Assembly: GCF_004346225.1 (NCBI RefSeq)
Contig: NZ_SMAJ01000003.1
Span: 372,001-436,000 of the forward strand
Length of the DNA stretch: 64,000 nucleotides
Reading direction: 5' to 3'
From: Paralcaligenes ureilyticus
GTDB taxonomy: Bacteria > Pseudomonadota > Gammaproteobacteria > Burkholderiales > Burkholderiaceae_B
This document shows, in pieces, positions 1-10,140 of this stretch. Position 1 is the first letter of the stretch, and every line of letters begins with the position of its first letter. The position numbers and the translations under genes are program-made. Under the pieces are notes generated by a model, which ran no database searches, was not told the DNA's origin, and saw nothing but the letters and a program-made list of their open reading frames with translations.

Positions 1-26
1 GATGGGAAAGGTTGCTGTTCATATAC

Positions 27-1811
27 TTAGTAAACGTCGCGGGCGTAACGGCCTTGTGCGGCCAGGTTGTCCAGCCATTGTTTGGCCTGCTCCAGATCCA
101 GACTGCCTTCAGTCTGGGCGATTTGCAGCAGGGTTTGTTGTACGTCCTTGGCCATGCGGTTTGCATCGCCGCATACATAGACGTGGGCGCCTGCTTCGAT
201 CCAGTTATAGACATCGGCGGCCGATTCAAGCAGCTTGTCCTGTACGTAAACCTTGTCGGCCTGATCGCGGGAAAAGGCGAGGTCGAGCCGATGCAGGTCG
301 CCGTCTTTTAAAGCTCGTTGCCATTCGGTTTGATAGAGAAAGTCGGACGTAAAGTGAGGGTTGCCGAAAAACAGCCAGTTGCGGCCGTCGGCGGCTTGGG
401 CGCTGCGCTCTTGTACAAAGGCCCGAAACGGTGCAACGCCGGTGCCCGGACCTATCATGATGACGTCGCGCGAAGAATCAGCGGGCAAGCGAAAACGTGC
501 GTTTTCCTCGATGAAGATGGGCAGTTTGTCGCCTTCCTTCAAGCCGCTCAAAAAATGCGAAGCGCAGCCCCAGCGCGACTCTGCCTCGTGTTCGTACTCG
601 ACATGCGCCAGGGTCAAATGCACTTCGGCATCCACGGCGCTGGGGCTCGATGCGATGGAATACAGGCGGGGCGCCAAGGGGCGCAGGGCATTGACCAGCG
701 CCGTCGCATTCCACGGGGCAGGGTATTGTTTGAGGATGTCGACAAGTTGGCGGGTATCGAGCAACTGCTTGAGCGATTCAATGGTATTTATCTGCTTTTT
801 CAGTTCAGCGCTGTCGGCCAGTTGCGCGTGCGCAAGCAAAAAGGGTTTGGTCAGCACAGTGAGCTCGCGGTGATGGCTCAACCATTCTTTCAGCGTGCGT
901 GATATGCCGTTGATTTCAATGGCTTCGCCGGCATCCAGGTTCAAGGAGTTGATGACGGCCTCGACCAGCGCAGGGGCTTGCGTGGGCCATACGCCCAGTG
1001 CATCGCCCGCCTGATAATCCAGATGGCTGCCTTCGAGCGAGATTTCGATGTGGCGTATATCTTTATCACTGCCGCGGGCAGTGATGGTCTGATTGAGCAC
1101 CAGTTCGGCCATGAAGGGTTGATCGCGTGAAACCTTTGCGGGTTTGGGATGCAGCGGCGTGACACTGGCTACGGGTGTCTCGTTTTGTTTCAATATCTTC
1201 TGTGCCTGGGCGATCGCCTTCTCCTGCCATGGCAGGGCGACCGTTTCGATATCCAGATCGGCGGTGCCTACCTCGTGCAGGCGTTCGGCGCCCAATTCAG
1301 CCAGGCGTGCGTCGATGTTTTGAGTGACGCCGCAAAACAGGGGGTAGCTTGAGTCGCCCAGGCCCAGTACGGCATATTTGAGCTGGGGCAGCTTGGGTGC
1401 GCGGCGGCCGAGCAAAAACTCGACAAAACTGCGCGAGTCATCGGGGGGCTCGCCTTCGCCCTGTGTGCTCATGACGATGTACAGCAGTTGTTCGTCTTTG
1501 AGTTCGCGTGTGACATAGCGGTCGGCGCGCACCAGGCGAACGGCGAGGCCTAGCGCCTCTGTGCGTTCGAACAACGATTCGGCTATGCGTTTGGCGTTGC
1601 CCGTTTGGCTGCCGTATACGATGGTAAGCTGCCTGGCCGCAGGTGCGTTGGACACGGCCGCGACAATAGCGGGCGAGCGCGCTGCTTGCTTGCTCTGGCC
1701 CAGGCCGGCGAAATATCCCGAAAGCCAGCTAAGCGCGTTGGGATCCAGCCCGTCGACCAGGTCTGTAATCAGGGAGTGTTTGGATTCGGATAAATAGGAA
1801 GGCGATAACAT
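27..1811 (-). CDS. cysJ: Sulfite reductase [NADPH] flavoprotein alpha subunit (CysJ-type diflavin reductase)
   Basis: This cytoplasmic diflavin reductase passes electrons from NADPH through FAD and FMN to the sulfite reductase hemoprotein in sulfate assimilation. Its 594 residues match the usual CysJ length. An N-terminal flavodoxin domain carries the FMN phosphate-loop motif SQTGNA at residues 68-73. An FAD-binding middle domain follows (RLYSIASS) and then an NADPH domain (GPGTGVAPFRAF). The protein ends in the aromatic tail RYARDVY, typical of this family. The ATG at 1811 is the natural start because the N-terminal helix before the flavodoxin fold is of normal length. The hemoprotein gene cysI is not visible and may lie left of the window. 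A stand-alone CysJ-like reductase serving another partner cannot be excluded. Confidence 0.85.
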   Translation of the reverse strand: MLSPSYLSESKHSLITDLVDGLDPNALSWLSGYFAGLGQSKQAARSPAIVAAVSNAPAARQLTIVYGSQTGNAKRIAESLFERTEALGLAVRLVRADRYVTRELKDEQLLYIVMSTQGEGEPPDDSRSFVEFLLGRRAPKLPQLKYAVLGLGDSSYPLFCGVTQNIDARLAELGAERLHEVGTADLDIETVALPWQEKAIAQAQKILKQNETPVASVTPLHPKPAKVSRDQPFMAELVLNQTITARGSDKDIRHIEISLEGSHLDYQAGDALGVWPTQAPALVEAVINSLNLDAGEAIEINGISRTLKEWLSHHRELTVLTKPFLLAHAQLADSAELKKQINTIESLKQLLDTRQLVDILKQYPAPWNATALVNALRPLAPRLYSIASSPSAVDAEVHLTLAHVEYEHEAESRWGCASHFLSGLKEGDKLPIFIEENARFRLPADSSRDVIMIGPGTGVAPFRAFVQERSAQAADGRNWLFFGNPHFTSDFLYQTEWQRALKDGDLHRLDLAFSRDQADKVYVQDKLLESAADVYNWIEAGAHVYVCGDANRMAKDVQQTLLQIAQTEGSLDLEQAKQWLDNLAAQGRYARDVY

Positions 1812-1970
1812 TGTGCACTCGCAGAAAAGGCATGCCCCATTCTAGAGAGCTGCACTTTATATGCGAAGGACTAGATTATTATTTCCTTATTCCTGTATAT
1901 CTTTATATTGGAAAGCAGTAACTCCGTTTCTGAATCAGCCGTGCATTTTGCCGGTTTCCCGTGACCGGCA

Positions 1971-2100
1971 TGTAGCGCCACCCCTTGTGGGTGGCAAAAT
2001 GTTAATTAATAAGACAGTATCCTGCGTAGATGGCAGCCACAAGGGCTGCCGCTACAAAAATGTGGCCGTGAATTTGTAACGCCCGCCCCTTGTGGGTGGC
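1971..2100. repeat. REP cluster A (three copies)
   Basis: Three REP copies lie in the gap between cysJ and the oxygenase gene: plus strand 1971-1996 (stem GCCACCC/GGGTGGC), minus strand 2031-2056 (stem GGCAGCC/GGCTGCC) and a degenerate plus copy 2075-2100. Each has a GTAG-like head, a 7-bp stem and the loop CTTGT. The last two face each other head-to-head with 20 bp between the heads. The remaining gap bases show no gene. Confidence 0.85.
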
Positions 2101-2105
2101 AAAAC

Positions 2106-3290
2106 CTAATCGTCAATATGGTGCAGCCAGCCTTCTTGCAGCCAGCCGGTCAGGACGGCTTGTTCGTCGTGACTCAGGCTGTTTCGCCTGCGCGGATCCA
2201 GCCGCAGTGAACGGGCATCGGCTAATTCACGCAACGCTTTCGAGGCGGGCAGTGCAAGGGCCTCGCCGTTGATGAACAACTGTCGCTTGCGGTACATCAG
2301 GCGCGTGCAACGGTCCAGTTGCAGGCGGCCGGGCGGCGTATCCGACCTTAAATCGATATGCGGGCTGCTGGGTTCAAAATAGGCTTGCGGCGAAAGCTCG
2401 GTAAGCCATTGACCGAGGAAACGTGTAGCAAGCGTTTCGTTGAAATGAATTTTCTGTGCAGCCTTGCATGCGGCGGTGACGAGCGCATCGGGCAAGTACG
2501 CCGGCGTTGCGGTAGCGGGCGCACCGGCGTCGTGAAAAGTATTACGCAGGCTGGGCCCGGGTAAAACCCCGCTGGCCTGTGCGCTGCGGCCGTCATCCAG
2601 GCCGGCCATGATCTGGTCGCTGGCCGCATCGAGCATCCCCTGTGCCAGCGTGGCCAGGCTGGGCGCGCGAAAACCGATGGAAATGGTCATGCAATCGCCG
2701 ATGGCTACGCCATCGTGGGCAATGTGCGGCGGGAGGTACAGCATGTCGCCCGGGTTCAGTGTGTACTCGTGTTCGGCCCGGAAGTTTTCCAGGATTTTCA
2801 GGGGCAGGCCGGGGGTGAGCGCGAGATCCTTCTGACTGCTGATGCGCCAGCGCCGCTGCCCGTGGGCCTGCAATAAAAACACGTCATAGCTGTCGAAATG
2901 CGGGCCTACGCCGCCGCCATCGGAAGCGATGCTGATCATGGCGTCGTCCAGGCGCGCATCCGAGATAAAGCGAAAACGGTGCATCAGTTCCGCTGTCGCG
3001 TCGTCGTGCAGGTCAACGCTTTGCGCCAGCAAGGTCCAGTTGTCCCCGCGCGCTGCAGGCAGGCGGTTGAAAGGGCCGTTTTTCATCTTCCAGCTGTCAC
3101 CATCGCGCCATATCAGGCGGGATTCCACCTCGTCGCGCCTGGCCAGTTGTTTGATTTCGGCCATGGATAGCGAAGGTTTGAAATCAGGTATGGCCTGGCG
3201 TATGACCAGCGGCTTGCGTTGCCAATAGCGTTGCATGAACGTTCGCGGCGTGAGGTTGCCGAGCAGAGCGAGTGGGGTGTCGATATTCAT
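2106..3290 (-). CDS. roxA: Cupin / JmjC-type 2-oxoglutarate oxygenase, probable ribosomal protein L16 arginine hydroxylase (RoxA/YcfD family)
   Basis: RoxA/YcfD proteins are Fe(II)/2-oxoglutarate oxygenases that hydroxylate an arginine of ribosomal protein L16. The 394-residue product shows the family signature: an iron-binding HxD in PHFDSYDVF, followed by a second His in YLPPHIAHDG, inside a JmjC-like cupin fold, and then a C-terminal winged-helix-like region. The start at 3290 (MNIDTPLALL) is preferred. Reading further upstream would translate a neighbouring REP element, giving the meaningless VAPPLVGG, so that extension is rejected. The gene is monocistronic, flanked by REP clusters on both sides, and follows mutS in the same direction. 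The exact target residue in this organism is an inference from family membership. Confidence 0.8.
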   Translation of the reverse strand: MNIDTPLALLGNLTPRTFMQRYWQRKPLVIRQAIPDFKPSLSMAEIKQLARRDEVESRLIWRDGDSWKMKNGPFNRLPAARGDNWTLLAQSVDLHDDATAELMHRFRFISDARLDDAMISIASDGGGVGPHFDSYDVFLLQAHGQRRWRISSQKDLALTPGLPLKILENFRAEHEYTLNPGDMLYLPPHIAHDGVAIGDCMTISIGFRAPSLATLAQGMLDAASDQIMAGLDDGRSAQASGVLPGPSLRNTFHDAGAPATATPAYLPDALVTAACKAAQKIHFNETLATRFLGQWLTELSPQAYFEPSSPHIDLRSDTPPGRLQLDRCTRLMYRKRQLFINGEALALPASKALRELADARSLRLDPRRRNSLSHDEQAVLTGWLQEGWLHHIDD

Positions 3291-3342
3291 GGATGGGCGG
3301 TTCGTGTGTTTCAGGGGATGGGAGTGATTGCCGAGGGTTCGA

Positions 3343-3434
3343 ATGCCACCCACAAGGGGTGGCGCTACAAACAAGAGGTGGCGCTACAAATACGTACCCG
3401 TGAATCATGTAGCGGCACCCCTTGTGGGTGCCAT
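3343..3434. repeat. REP cluster B (head-to-head pair with two-unit spacer)
   Basis: A minus-strand REP at 3343-3369 and a plus-strand REP at 3408-3434 face each other head-to-head. The 40-bp spacer holds a partial extra copy of the REP head half (3376-3388), so that GGTGGCGCTACAAA occurs twice with a 19-bp period. The second spacer unit resembles the AAATACGTA-type spacers of other clusters. It lies between mutS and the oxygenase gene. Confidence 0.85.
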
Positions 3435-3441
3435 ATCGGCA

Positions 3442-6093
3442 TCATAAATACGTATTTAGCAAGCGGTATAAAAGATCCAGCGCTTCGCGGGGAGTGAGCT
3501 GATCGGGATCGATGGCGGCCAGTTCGGCTTTCAGGGCGGAGTCGGCCTTGTCGCCATGCGTGGTGCTGTCTACTGCGTTCGTACCGCCATCGTCGCTATT
3601 GCTCTCGTCGGGATCGCCCGGGTTATGGGTAGGCGCGGCAAACAAATCGAGCTGCGGCGTGGGTGCGCCCTGGGCTTCAAGCCGCGCCAACTCCTGGCTG
3701 GCGCGGCGTATGACGGCCACCGGGATGCCGGCCCGCTGCGCGACCTGGATCCCGTAGCTGCGGCTTGCCGGGCCGGCCTGCACTTGATGCAGAAATATGA
3801 CACCCGATGCCGATTCGGCGGCGGCAAGGTGCACGTTGGCGGCGGCGGGCATTTCGTTGGGCAGCCGGGTGATTTCAAAATAATGCGTGGCAAACAGAGT
3901 CAGCGCCTGGTTGTGAGTCAACAGCCTGTGTGCGATTGACCAGGCCAGAGCCAGCCCGTCGTAGGTCGAGGTGCCGCGCCCTATTTCATCCATCAGCACC
4001 AGGCTTTGCGTCGTGCTTCCTGCCAATATGGCGGCCGCTTCCGTCATTTCCATCATGAAGGTCGAGCGTCCGCCTGCCAGATCGTCGGCGGCGCCGATGC
4101 GGGTAAAGATGCGGTCGATCTGCCCAATGCGAGCGCGTTCGGCCGGTACGAAACTGCCGATTCTGGCCAATAGAACAATCAGTGCAATTTGCCGCATATA
4201 GGTCGATTTGCCGCCCATATTGGGCCCGGTGATCAATAGCATGCGCCGTTGCGGAGCGAGGTCGCAATCGTTGGGTGTAAAACGTTCGATGCTATGTTCG
4301 ACTACGGGGTGGCGGCCGGCTTCAATCAGGATTTCGCTTGCGTCGCACAGTTCAGGAGCCGCCCAATTGTTTTGCTGGGCATGTTCGGCCAATGAGGCCA
4401 GAGCATCGATTTCGGCCAGTGCCGCGGCGCACAGGGATAGCGCCGGCGCATGCGTTGCGAGCTGATCGAGGATTTTTTCGAATAGCCATTTTTCACGTGC
4501 CAGGCTGCGATCCTTGGCCGAGAGCACCTTGTCTTCCCAGGTCTTCAGTTCGGGGGTGATGTAGCGTTCCGCGTTTTTCAGCGTTTGGCGGCGGCGGTAA
4601 TCGTCCGGTACTTTTTCGGCCTGTCCGCGCGATACCTCGATATAAAAGCCATGTACGCGATTGAATTCCACTCGCAAGCTGGTGATTCCGGTTCGTTCGC
4701 GTTCACGTGCTTCAAGTTCCAGCAAAAACTCGCCGCTGTCGGTCGACAGGCGGCGCAGCTCATCGAGCTCGGCGTCATAGCCGCGGGCGACGACCCCTCC
4801 ATCGCGTATCAGCAGTGCCGGCTCGAGGTCGATGGCATTTTGCAACAGGATCAGGAGGTCGGGCGAGACATTCAGTTGCGCTCTGAGTTGAATCAGTCGT
4901 GGCGCAGGAGAAAAGCATCGGGCAATATCGTCAGCCATGGCCGGCAAAATGGCCAGCGCATCGCGCAGGCTTGCCATCTCGCGCGGGCGTACCGAACGCA
5001 TCGCCATGCGTGTGGCGATGCGCTCTATATCCGGGTAGCGGCTCAGCGCCTGTTGCAGGGTGATGAGCGGCGCAGTGGTCTCCAGCATCGCGCCATTGGC
5101 CGGGTCGGCGGCCAGCAGCGCCGCAATCGTCTGCTGGCGTTCGAGTGCCGGCGCATTGTCGCGCAAGGGGTGATGCAGCCAGCGGTGCAGCAATCGGCTG
5201 CCCATGGGCGTTTGGCAATGATCCAGGGTGGAAAGCAGGGTGGGGCTTTCCTCGCCGCTTAGCGTTTCGCTGATTTCCAGGTTTTTGCGCGTGACCGGAT
5301 CGAGCACGACATAGGAGCTGGCCTGATCGACCCGAATGGACTGAATGTGCGACAGGGTTTGAGACTGGGTGCGGCTGACATAGCGCAACAATGCGCCTGC
5401 GGCGCAGACGGCGGCGGGCATATCGGCCAGGCCGAAGCCGGCGACTGAATCCACGGCGAAGTGTTCATGCAGCACATTGCGCGCACCGTCCAGTTCGAAG
5501 TGCCAATCTGGAATCGGGCTTAAGGCCATGCCTGCGTCGACATGAGGTCTTTTGCTTTCGGCGCACACCAGCTCGGCCGGCGCCACGCGATGCAGTTCGG
5601 AATCGAGCATTTCGGGCGTGCATTCCGTCGCCCGGAATTCGCCGTTGGCCAGATTCATCCATGCCAGGCCGACACGTTCAACCCGGTTGTGGCGCGCGGT
5701 TATCGTGGCCGCTATCATGCGATCGGCACGGGCGGGCAGCAATGCATCGTCTGTGAGCGTGCCCGGAGTAACGATGCGCACGATTTTGCGTTCCACCGGC
5801 CCTTTGCTGGCGGCCGGGTCGCCAATCTGCTCGCAAATCGCGACCGATTCGCCCAGCGCCACCAGCCGTGCCAGATATTGTTCCATGGCATGCACGGGCA
5901 CGCCCGCCATGGGGATGGGCGCTCCGTTGGAAGCACCGCGCTTGGTCAGGGTAAGATTCAACAGGCGGGCGCCGCGCTCGGCATCGCCGTAGAACATTTC
6001 GTAAAAATCCCCCATGCGATAAAGCAGCAGATGCGAACCCGCTTCGGCCTTCAGACGCAGGTATTGCTGCATCATGGGCGTATGGCTTTCCAT
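3442..6093 (-). CDS. mutS: DNA mismatch repair protein MutS
   Basis: MutS recognises mismatches and starts methyl-directed mismatch repair with MutL. The 883-residue protein has the mismatch-binding Phe-x-Glu in GDFYEMF (about residue 30), the connector and lever/clamp domains, then the ATPase with Walker [10 protein letters not shown] (about residue 620) and Walker B with signature [16 protein letters not shown] (about residue 695). A C-terminal tail rich in Asp, Ser and Asn precedes the last helix ([14 protein letters not shown]). The start at 6093 ([14 protein letters not shown]) is chosen because homologues begin there; upstream in-frame sequence has no resemblance to MutS. No strong Shine-Dalgarno sequence is visible at this start. 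Confidence 0.96.
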   Translation of the reverse strand: MESHTPMMQQYLRLKAEAGSHLLLYRMGDFYEMFYGDAERGARLLNLTLTKRGASNGAPIPMAGVPVHAMEQYLARLVALGESVAICEQIGDPAASKGPVERKIVRIVTPGTLTDDALLPARADRMIAATITARHNRVERVGLAWMNLANGEFRATECTPEMLDSELHRVAPAELVCAESKRPHVDAGMALSPIPDWHFELDGARNVLHEHFAVDSVAGFGLADMPAAVCAAGALLRYVSRTQSQTLSHIQSIRVDQASSYVVLDPVTRKNLEISETLSGEESPTLLSTLDHCQTPMGSRLLHRWLHHPLRDNAPALERQQTIAALLAADPANGAMLETTAPLITLQQALSRYPDIERIATRMAMRSVRPREMASLRDALAILPAMADDIARCFSPAPRLIQLRAQLNVSPDLLILLQNAIDLEPALLIRDGGVVARGYDAELDELRRLSTDSGEFLLELEARERERTGITSLRVEFNRVHGFYIEVSRGQAEKVPDDYRRRQTLKNAERYITPELKTWEDKVLSAKDRSLAREKWLFEKILDQLATHAPALSLCAAALAEIDALASLAEHAQQNNWAAPELCDASEILIEAGRHPVVEHSIERFTPNDCDLAPQRRMLLITGPNMGGKSTYMRQIALIVLLARIGSFVPAERARIGQIDRIFTRIGAADDLAGGRSTFMMEMTEAAAILAGSTTQSLVLMDEIGRGTSTYDGLALAWSIAHRLLTHNQALTLFATHYFEITRLPNEMPAAANVHLAAAESASGVIFLHQVQAGPASRSYGIQVAQRAGIPVAVIRRASQELARLEAQGAPTPQLDLFAAPTHNPGDPDESNSDDGGTNAVDSTTHGDKADSALKAELAAIDPDQLTPREALDLLYRLLNTYL

Positions 6094-6412
6094 AGTCTTG
6101 TTGTTACTGTCTATCTCATTGATTTTAAAAGATTTTGACAAAATTCGTGCCTCTCCTTGTCCAATCTGGAACATCACATGCTGCAGCCTGCGGTGCTGCG
6201 CTGCATGTGGCAATCCGTTAGCCCGCACAATAATAGCGTGTCTGACATCGGCCGCAAGTCTGCTTGTGCCTATATTTTTTTGAATGGCTTGTCGCAAGAG
6301 CGAACAATAGTGCTATCTTGGCATATTGCGCCCGTTGTCGCGTTGACTATGCACCACGAGAAAAAGAAGAGAATCGGGCTTGGACCTGGCTGCGGCTATA
6401 GGGAGAATGGGA
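6094..6412. other. Divergent intergenic region between mutS and the GGDEF-EAL gene
   Basis: No gene is supported in these 319 bp. The region must hold the divergent promoters. An imperfect stem-loop is visible at 6175-6209: arms CACATGC and GCATGTG, with an inner GCAGC/GCTGC pairing and a short loop. A TTGACA hexamer at 6135-6140 has no convincing -10 partner, so no promoter is called. Confidence 0.4.
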
Positions 6413-9400
6413 ATGCCGTTTAGGATCCGGCTTTTTCAAAGCATATACGCACGAATGTTTCTGGTGATTTGCGCCGCTGTCGTTCCGGCCTTTGTCGGCC
6501 TGGGGTACTACGTCTATCGGCAGCAGAATCAGTTGCAGGATATTGGCCTGGAAAATGCCAAACGCTACGTCAATCTGGCTGCGCGTTATGAGAATTGGCT
6601 ATTGCAAAGTTCGCGGGAAACTCTCGGAACCCTCGCTTCGTCGCCGGTCGTCAAGGATGGCAACTGGATGCGCTGCTATCCCTATTTTTCGGAATTGTTG
6701 CGGGAACAGAAACGGTTCACGAATTTTGGTGTGGTGGGCCTTGACGGACGCGTCTTGTGCACCGGGTATTCCACGCCCGGTCAAAATATGCCGTATCTGG
6801 GCGATCGGGTGTACTTCCAGCGCGCCTTGGTTCAACAAGGTTTTGTAATTGGCGATTTCCAGCAGGGGCGTATTACCGGGCAACCTACTATCGTAATCGC
6901 TACGGCCTTGCGTGATAGCAGTGGTGCGCCTCGGGCCGTGATCTTTGCGGCCCTGAAATTATCTTCCCTCATCAATTCCAGCGATGCGATCTCTCCCTCG
7001 GCCGATACCGGGCTGACGATTGTCGACCGAAAAGGCGTTGTGCTTAACACCACTTCCGGCGGAGACGGGCAGATTGGACAGGTTTTTTGGGAGGAGGACG
7101 TATTAAAGGCTGCTCGTGCCGGGGTTAGCGGCGTTGATGTCGTGCGGGCGCGTGACGGAAAGCAATGGCTGGTCAGCTATGCCCAGGCAGGTATCGACGG
7201 TGATCCAAGCGCACTGGTGATTTTGTATAAAAGCCCGGAATCTTTGTTGCTCGCGGGGATCAGCCGTGATTTGTGGATAGGCATAATCGTCGCCTTTATT
7301 CTCATGTTGATGGCGCTTGCCGCGGGCTGGGCCGGTGCCCAGGCTCTTGTGGGCCGCAATATACGGCAGTTGACGCAGGCCGCCAGGCGATTGAAGCGGC
7401 GTCGATTCGATACGCGGATCGGCAGCCTGGTTTCGGGGCAGGAATTTACGGAAATAGCGACCTTGCTCGACGAAATGGCTGCCGAACTGGGCGTCCGCGA
7501 GAAGGAATGGAGCTTGTCTTTGCAACGCCAGGAAGGCCAAAATGAGATTTTGCGGCGGATTGCCCAGAATGAAGGCTTGCGGGAAACGCTGGTGGCGCTT
7601 CTCATGTTCTCCGAAGAGCAGATCGAGGATACGGTAGCTTCTATCCAGATCGTTGCTGCAGATGGGCTATTCATAGAATCTTGTATTGCGCCAAAAATGG
7701 CAGAGACCTTTCGCAGCGCGGTGACTGGTGTCAAGCTCGGGCCGCGGGCGGGGTCATGCGGCACCGCCATGTATGAAAAGCGGGTCGTGATTGTGGAAGA
7801 CATAGGCAGCGACCCGCTCTGGGCCGATTATCGGGACCTGGCGATTAGTCATGGCCTGCACGCCTGCTGGTCGCATCCGATCATGTCGTCCGGTGGCCGT
7901 GTCCTGGGATCGTTCGCGCTGTATTTCCGGTACACACGGTCGCCCAGGCCACAAGAATTGCAAGTGGCGCAAATGATATCCGAGCTGGCCGCGGTTGCGA
8001 TTGAGCGTAGCCGTATAGCCTTGGCGCTGACTCAGTCGGAAACCGAGTATCGTCTTCTGTTCGAACTCAACCCGAGCCCGATGTGGGTGTGCGATGCGAC
8101 GACGTTGCGGCTCATGGCGGTCAATGATCAGGCCATCATGCATTATGGTTATGAGCGTGATGAATTTTTGCTCATGAACACCAACCAGATCGAGCTTGCG
8201 GAACTCAACTCCGACAAGACGCCGGACGCGGGGCGGCGGGATCTGTATTCGGCGAATCGGGCGGTGCGCAGGCACCACCGGAAAGACGGCAGCATTATTT
8301 TTGTGGAGGTGTCGCATTTCCCGCTTAACTTCAGAGGCTGCGACGCCAGGCTGACACTCATCCATGATGTCACTGAACGAAAAATCCTGACACAGAACAT
8401 CCGCGAGCGCGACGAGTTGTTCACGCTTTTGATGGACTCGACGGCCGAGGCGATTTTTGGTCTGGACATGGCGGGCTGTTGTACGTTCGTCAACCACGCT
8501 TGCGAGACGCTCCTGGGCTATGAATCCTCCGAGCTGATCGGCCAGTCGATGCATGACTTGATTCATGGCCGGCATGAAGATGGGAAACCCTACCCTGTTG
8601 ACGATTGCCCCATGCGCAAGGCGCTGGGCAAGGAGTTTCACGTTCATGTCGACGATGAAGTGTTGTGGCGCAAAGACGGGACGGCGCTACCCGTTGAATA
8701 CTGGGCTTACCCGATGCGCCGCGATGGCAGGGTGATAGGGTCGATCGTGACTTTTTGGGATGTTACGGAGCGCCGCCGGCAAGGTGAGGCACTGCTTTAT
8801 CAGGCTACGCACGATATGCTCACGGGCTTGGTCAATCGCGCCTTCCTGTCTTCGCGGATCAACGGTACGATCGATGCGGACAAGACGGTGAGCAGGCGCT
8901 TTTATGTCCTGATGCTGGATCTGGATGGTTTTAAGGAAGTGAACGATTCCCTGGGCCATCAGGCCGGCGATCTGTTGTTGAGGCAGATCGCTGACCGTAT
9001 AAAGCTTTTGTTCGACGCCCAGGCGGTGATCGCTCGCGTTGGGGGCGACGAGTTTGCCATTTATGTTGAGGATTCGGCTTGTATCTTGCCTATTGAGCAA
9101 ATCGTGGCCGATCTGCTGACTGAAGTGAAAAAGCCATTTCTCTTGAACAGCATCGAAATCCAGATCAGTGGCAGCATCGGGATTGCCTGCTATCCGGAAA
9201 ACGGAACCGACATCAATAACCTGATGCGCAACGCCGACTCCGCCATGTACGAAGCCAAGCGGGAAGGCGTTGGCTATATGTTTTACGATATGTCCAAGGA
9301 CAAGCAGGCCCTGAGCAAGGTCTTGCTGATGACGCACCTGCGGCACGCCGTGGAGCAGCAGGAATTCGTATTGCATTATCAGCCGAAGATTTCTTTGCGC

Positions 9401-10102
9401 GACCAGAGTGTGGTGGGTGTCGAGGCGCTTATCCGGTGGCAAAACAGTGAGCGTGGGCTGCTATATCCGTCAGACTTTATGGCGGTTGTTGAAATCAGCG
9501 ATCTGATACATCCCCTGACGCTATGGGTCGTCGAGACTGCGGTGCGCCAGTGCAGCACGTGGCGTGAGCATGGGCACCGTGTGGCGGTCGCGGTGAATGT
9601 GTCGGCACGCAATCTGCTCGATGTGAGCCTGCCCAGGGCCATCCAGGAAATCCTGGCACGCTATCAGGTTGATGCAAGCCTTCTTGAGATAGAAATCACC
9701 GAAAGTTCGATCATGGCCGATCCTGGCCGGGCACAGTATGTGTTGACCCGGATTCACGATATAGGCGTTCGTATTTCGATTGATGATTTTGGAACGGGCC
9801 ATTCGTCGCTGGCTTACCTTCAGAAATTGCCCGTTGACAGCCTCAAAATCGATCAGTCGTTTGTGACCGACATGGGCGGACATGGCGAGGCAAGAGCCAT
9901 CGTGGCTTCGATCATCGGCCTGGCGCACAACCTGGCGGTGTCTGTCATTGCGGAAGGCGTAGAGACCGATGAGGTTCTGCAGCAACTAGCCGAATTGAAG
10001 TGTGATTGCGTGCAGGGCTATTACATAGCGAGGCCCATGGGCGGCAGCGAAATCGAAGCGTGGCTGCAAGAGCGCCCGTCGCTGCTTTCGGCCGCGGCTT
10101 AG
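6413..10102 (+). CDS. Membrane sensor with GAF, two PAS, GGDEF and EAL domains (cyclic-di-GMP turnover)
   Basis: This 1229-residue inner-membrane protein probably makes and/or degrades cyclic-di-GMP in response to an outside signal. The order is: transmembrane helix at about 14-34, a large periplasmic Cache-like sensor to about 280, a second helix at about 285-305, a HAMP-like linker, a GAF domain (about 395-540), two PAS domains (about 543-785), GGDEF (intact motif RVGGDEF near 876) and EAL (EALIRWQ near 1003). EAL catalytic positions appear intact: NVSA, EITESS, DDFGTGHSS, LKIDQ and AEGVET. No RxxD inhibitory site is seen at the usual distance before GGDEF. The start at 6413 follows the ribosome-binding site GGGAG at 6401-6405. 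Which activity dominates cannot be read from sequence. Confidence 0.9.
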   Translation: MPFRIRLFQSIYARMFLVICAAVVPAFVGLGYYVYRQQNQLQDIGLENAKRYVNLAARYENWLLQSSRETLGTLASSPVVKDGNWMRCYPYFSELLREQKRFTNFGVVGLDGRVLCTGYSTPGQNMPYLGDRVYFQRALVQQGFVIGDFQQGRITGQPTIVIATALRDSSGAPRAVIFAALKLSSLINSSDAISPSADTGLTIVDRKGVVLNTTSGGDGQIGQVFWEEDVLKAARAGVSGVDVVRARDGKQWLVSYAQAGIDGDPSALVILYKSPESLLLAGISRDLWIGIIVAFILMLMALAAGWAGAQALVGRNIRQLTQAARRLKRRRFDTRIGSLVSGQEFTEIATLLDEMAAELGVREKEWSLSLQRQEGQNEILRRIAQNEGLRETLVALLMFSEEQIEDTVASIQIVAADGLFIESCIAPKMAETFRSAVTGVKLGPRAGSCGTAMYEKRVVIVEDIGSDPLWADYRDLAISHGLHACWSHPIMSSGGRVLGSFALYFRYTRSPRPQELQVAQMISELAAVAIERSRIALALTQSETEYRLLFELNPSPMWVCDATTLRLMAVNDQAIMHYGYERDEFLLMNTNQIELAELNSDKTPDAGRRDLYSANRAVRRHHRKDGSIIFVEVSHFPLNFRGCDARLTLIHDVTERKILTQNIRERDELFTLLMDSTAEAIFGLDMAGCCTFVNHACETLLGYESSELIGQSMHDLIHGRHEDGKPYPVDDCPMRKALGKEFHVHVDDEVLWRKDGTALPVEYWAYPMRRDGRVIGSIVTFWDVTERRRQGEALLYQATHDMLTGLVNRAFLSSRINGTIDADKTVSRRFYVLMLDLDGFKEVNDSLGHQAGDLLLRQIADRIKLLFDAQAVIARVGGDEFAIYVEDSACILPIEQIVADLLTEVKKPFLLNSIEIQISGSIGIACYPENGTDINNLMRNADSAMYEAKREGVGYMFYDMSKDKQALSKVLLMTHLRHAVEQQEFVLHYQPKISLRDQSVVGVEALIRWQNSERGLLYPSDFMAVVEISDLIHPLTLWVVETAVRQCSTWREHGHRVAVAVNVSARNLLDVSLPRAIQEILARYQVDASLLEIEITESSIMADPGRAQYVLTRIHDIGVRISIDDFGTGHSSLAYLQKLPVDSLKIDQSFVTDMGGHGEARAIVASIIGLAHNLAVSVIAEGVETDEVLQQLAELKCDCVQGYYIARPMGGSEIEAWLQERPSLLSAAA

Positions 10103-10111
10103 CTGTTTTGA

Positions 10112-10138
10112 TGTGGTGGCAGCCCTTGTGGCTGCCAT
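10112..10138 (+). repeat. REP copy C (single)
   Basis: A single plus-strand REP starts ten bases after the stop codon of the GGDEF-EAL gene. The stem is GGCAGCC/GGCTGCC with loop CTTGT; the head is a degenerate GTGG instead of GTAG. Confidence 0.75.
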
Positions 10139-10140
10139 CA

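Noticed and set aside
3291-3374. N-terminal extension of the ribosomal oxygenase
   Set aside because: Its extra residues are the translation of a REP element, and homologues start at the inner Met.
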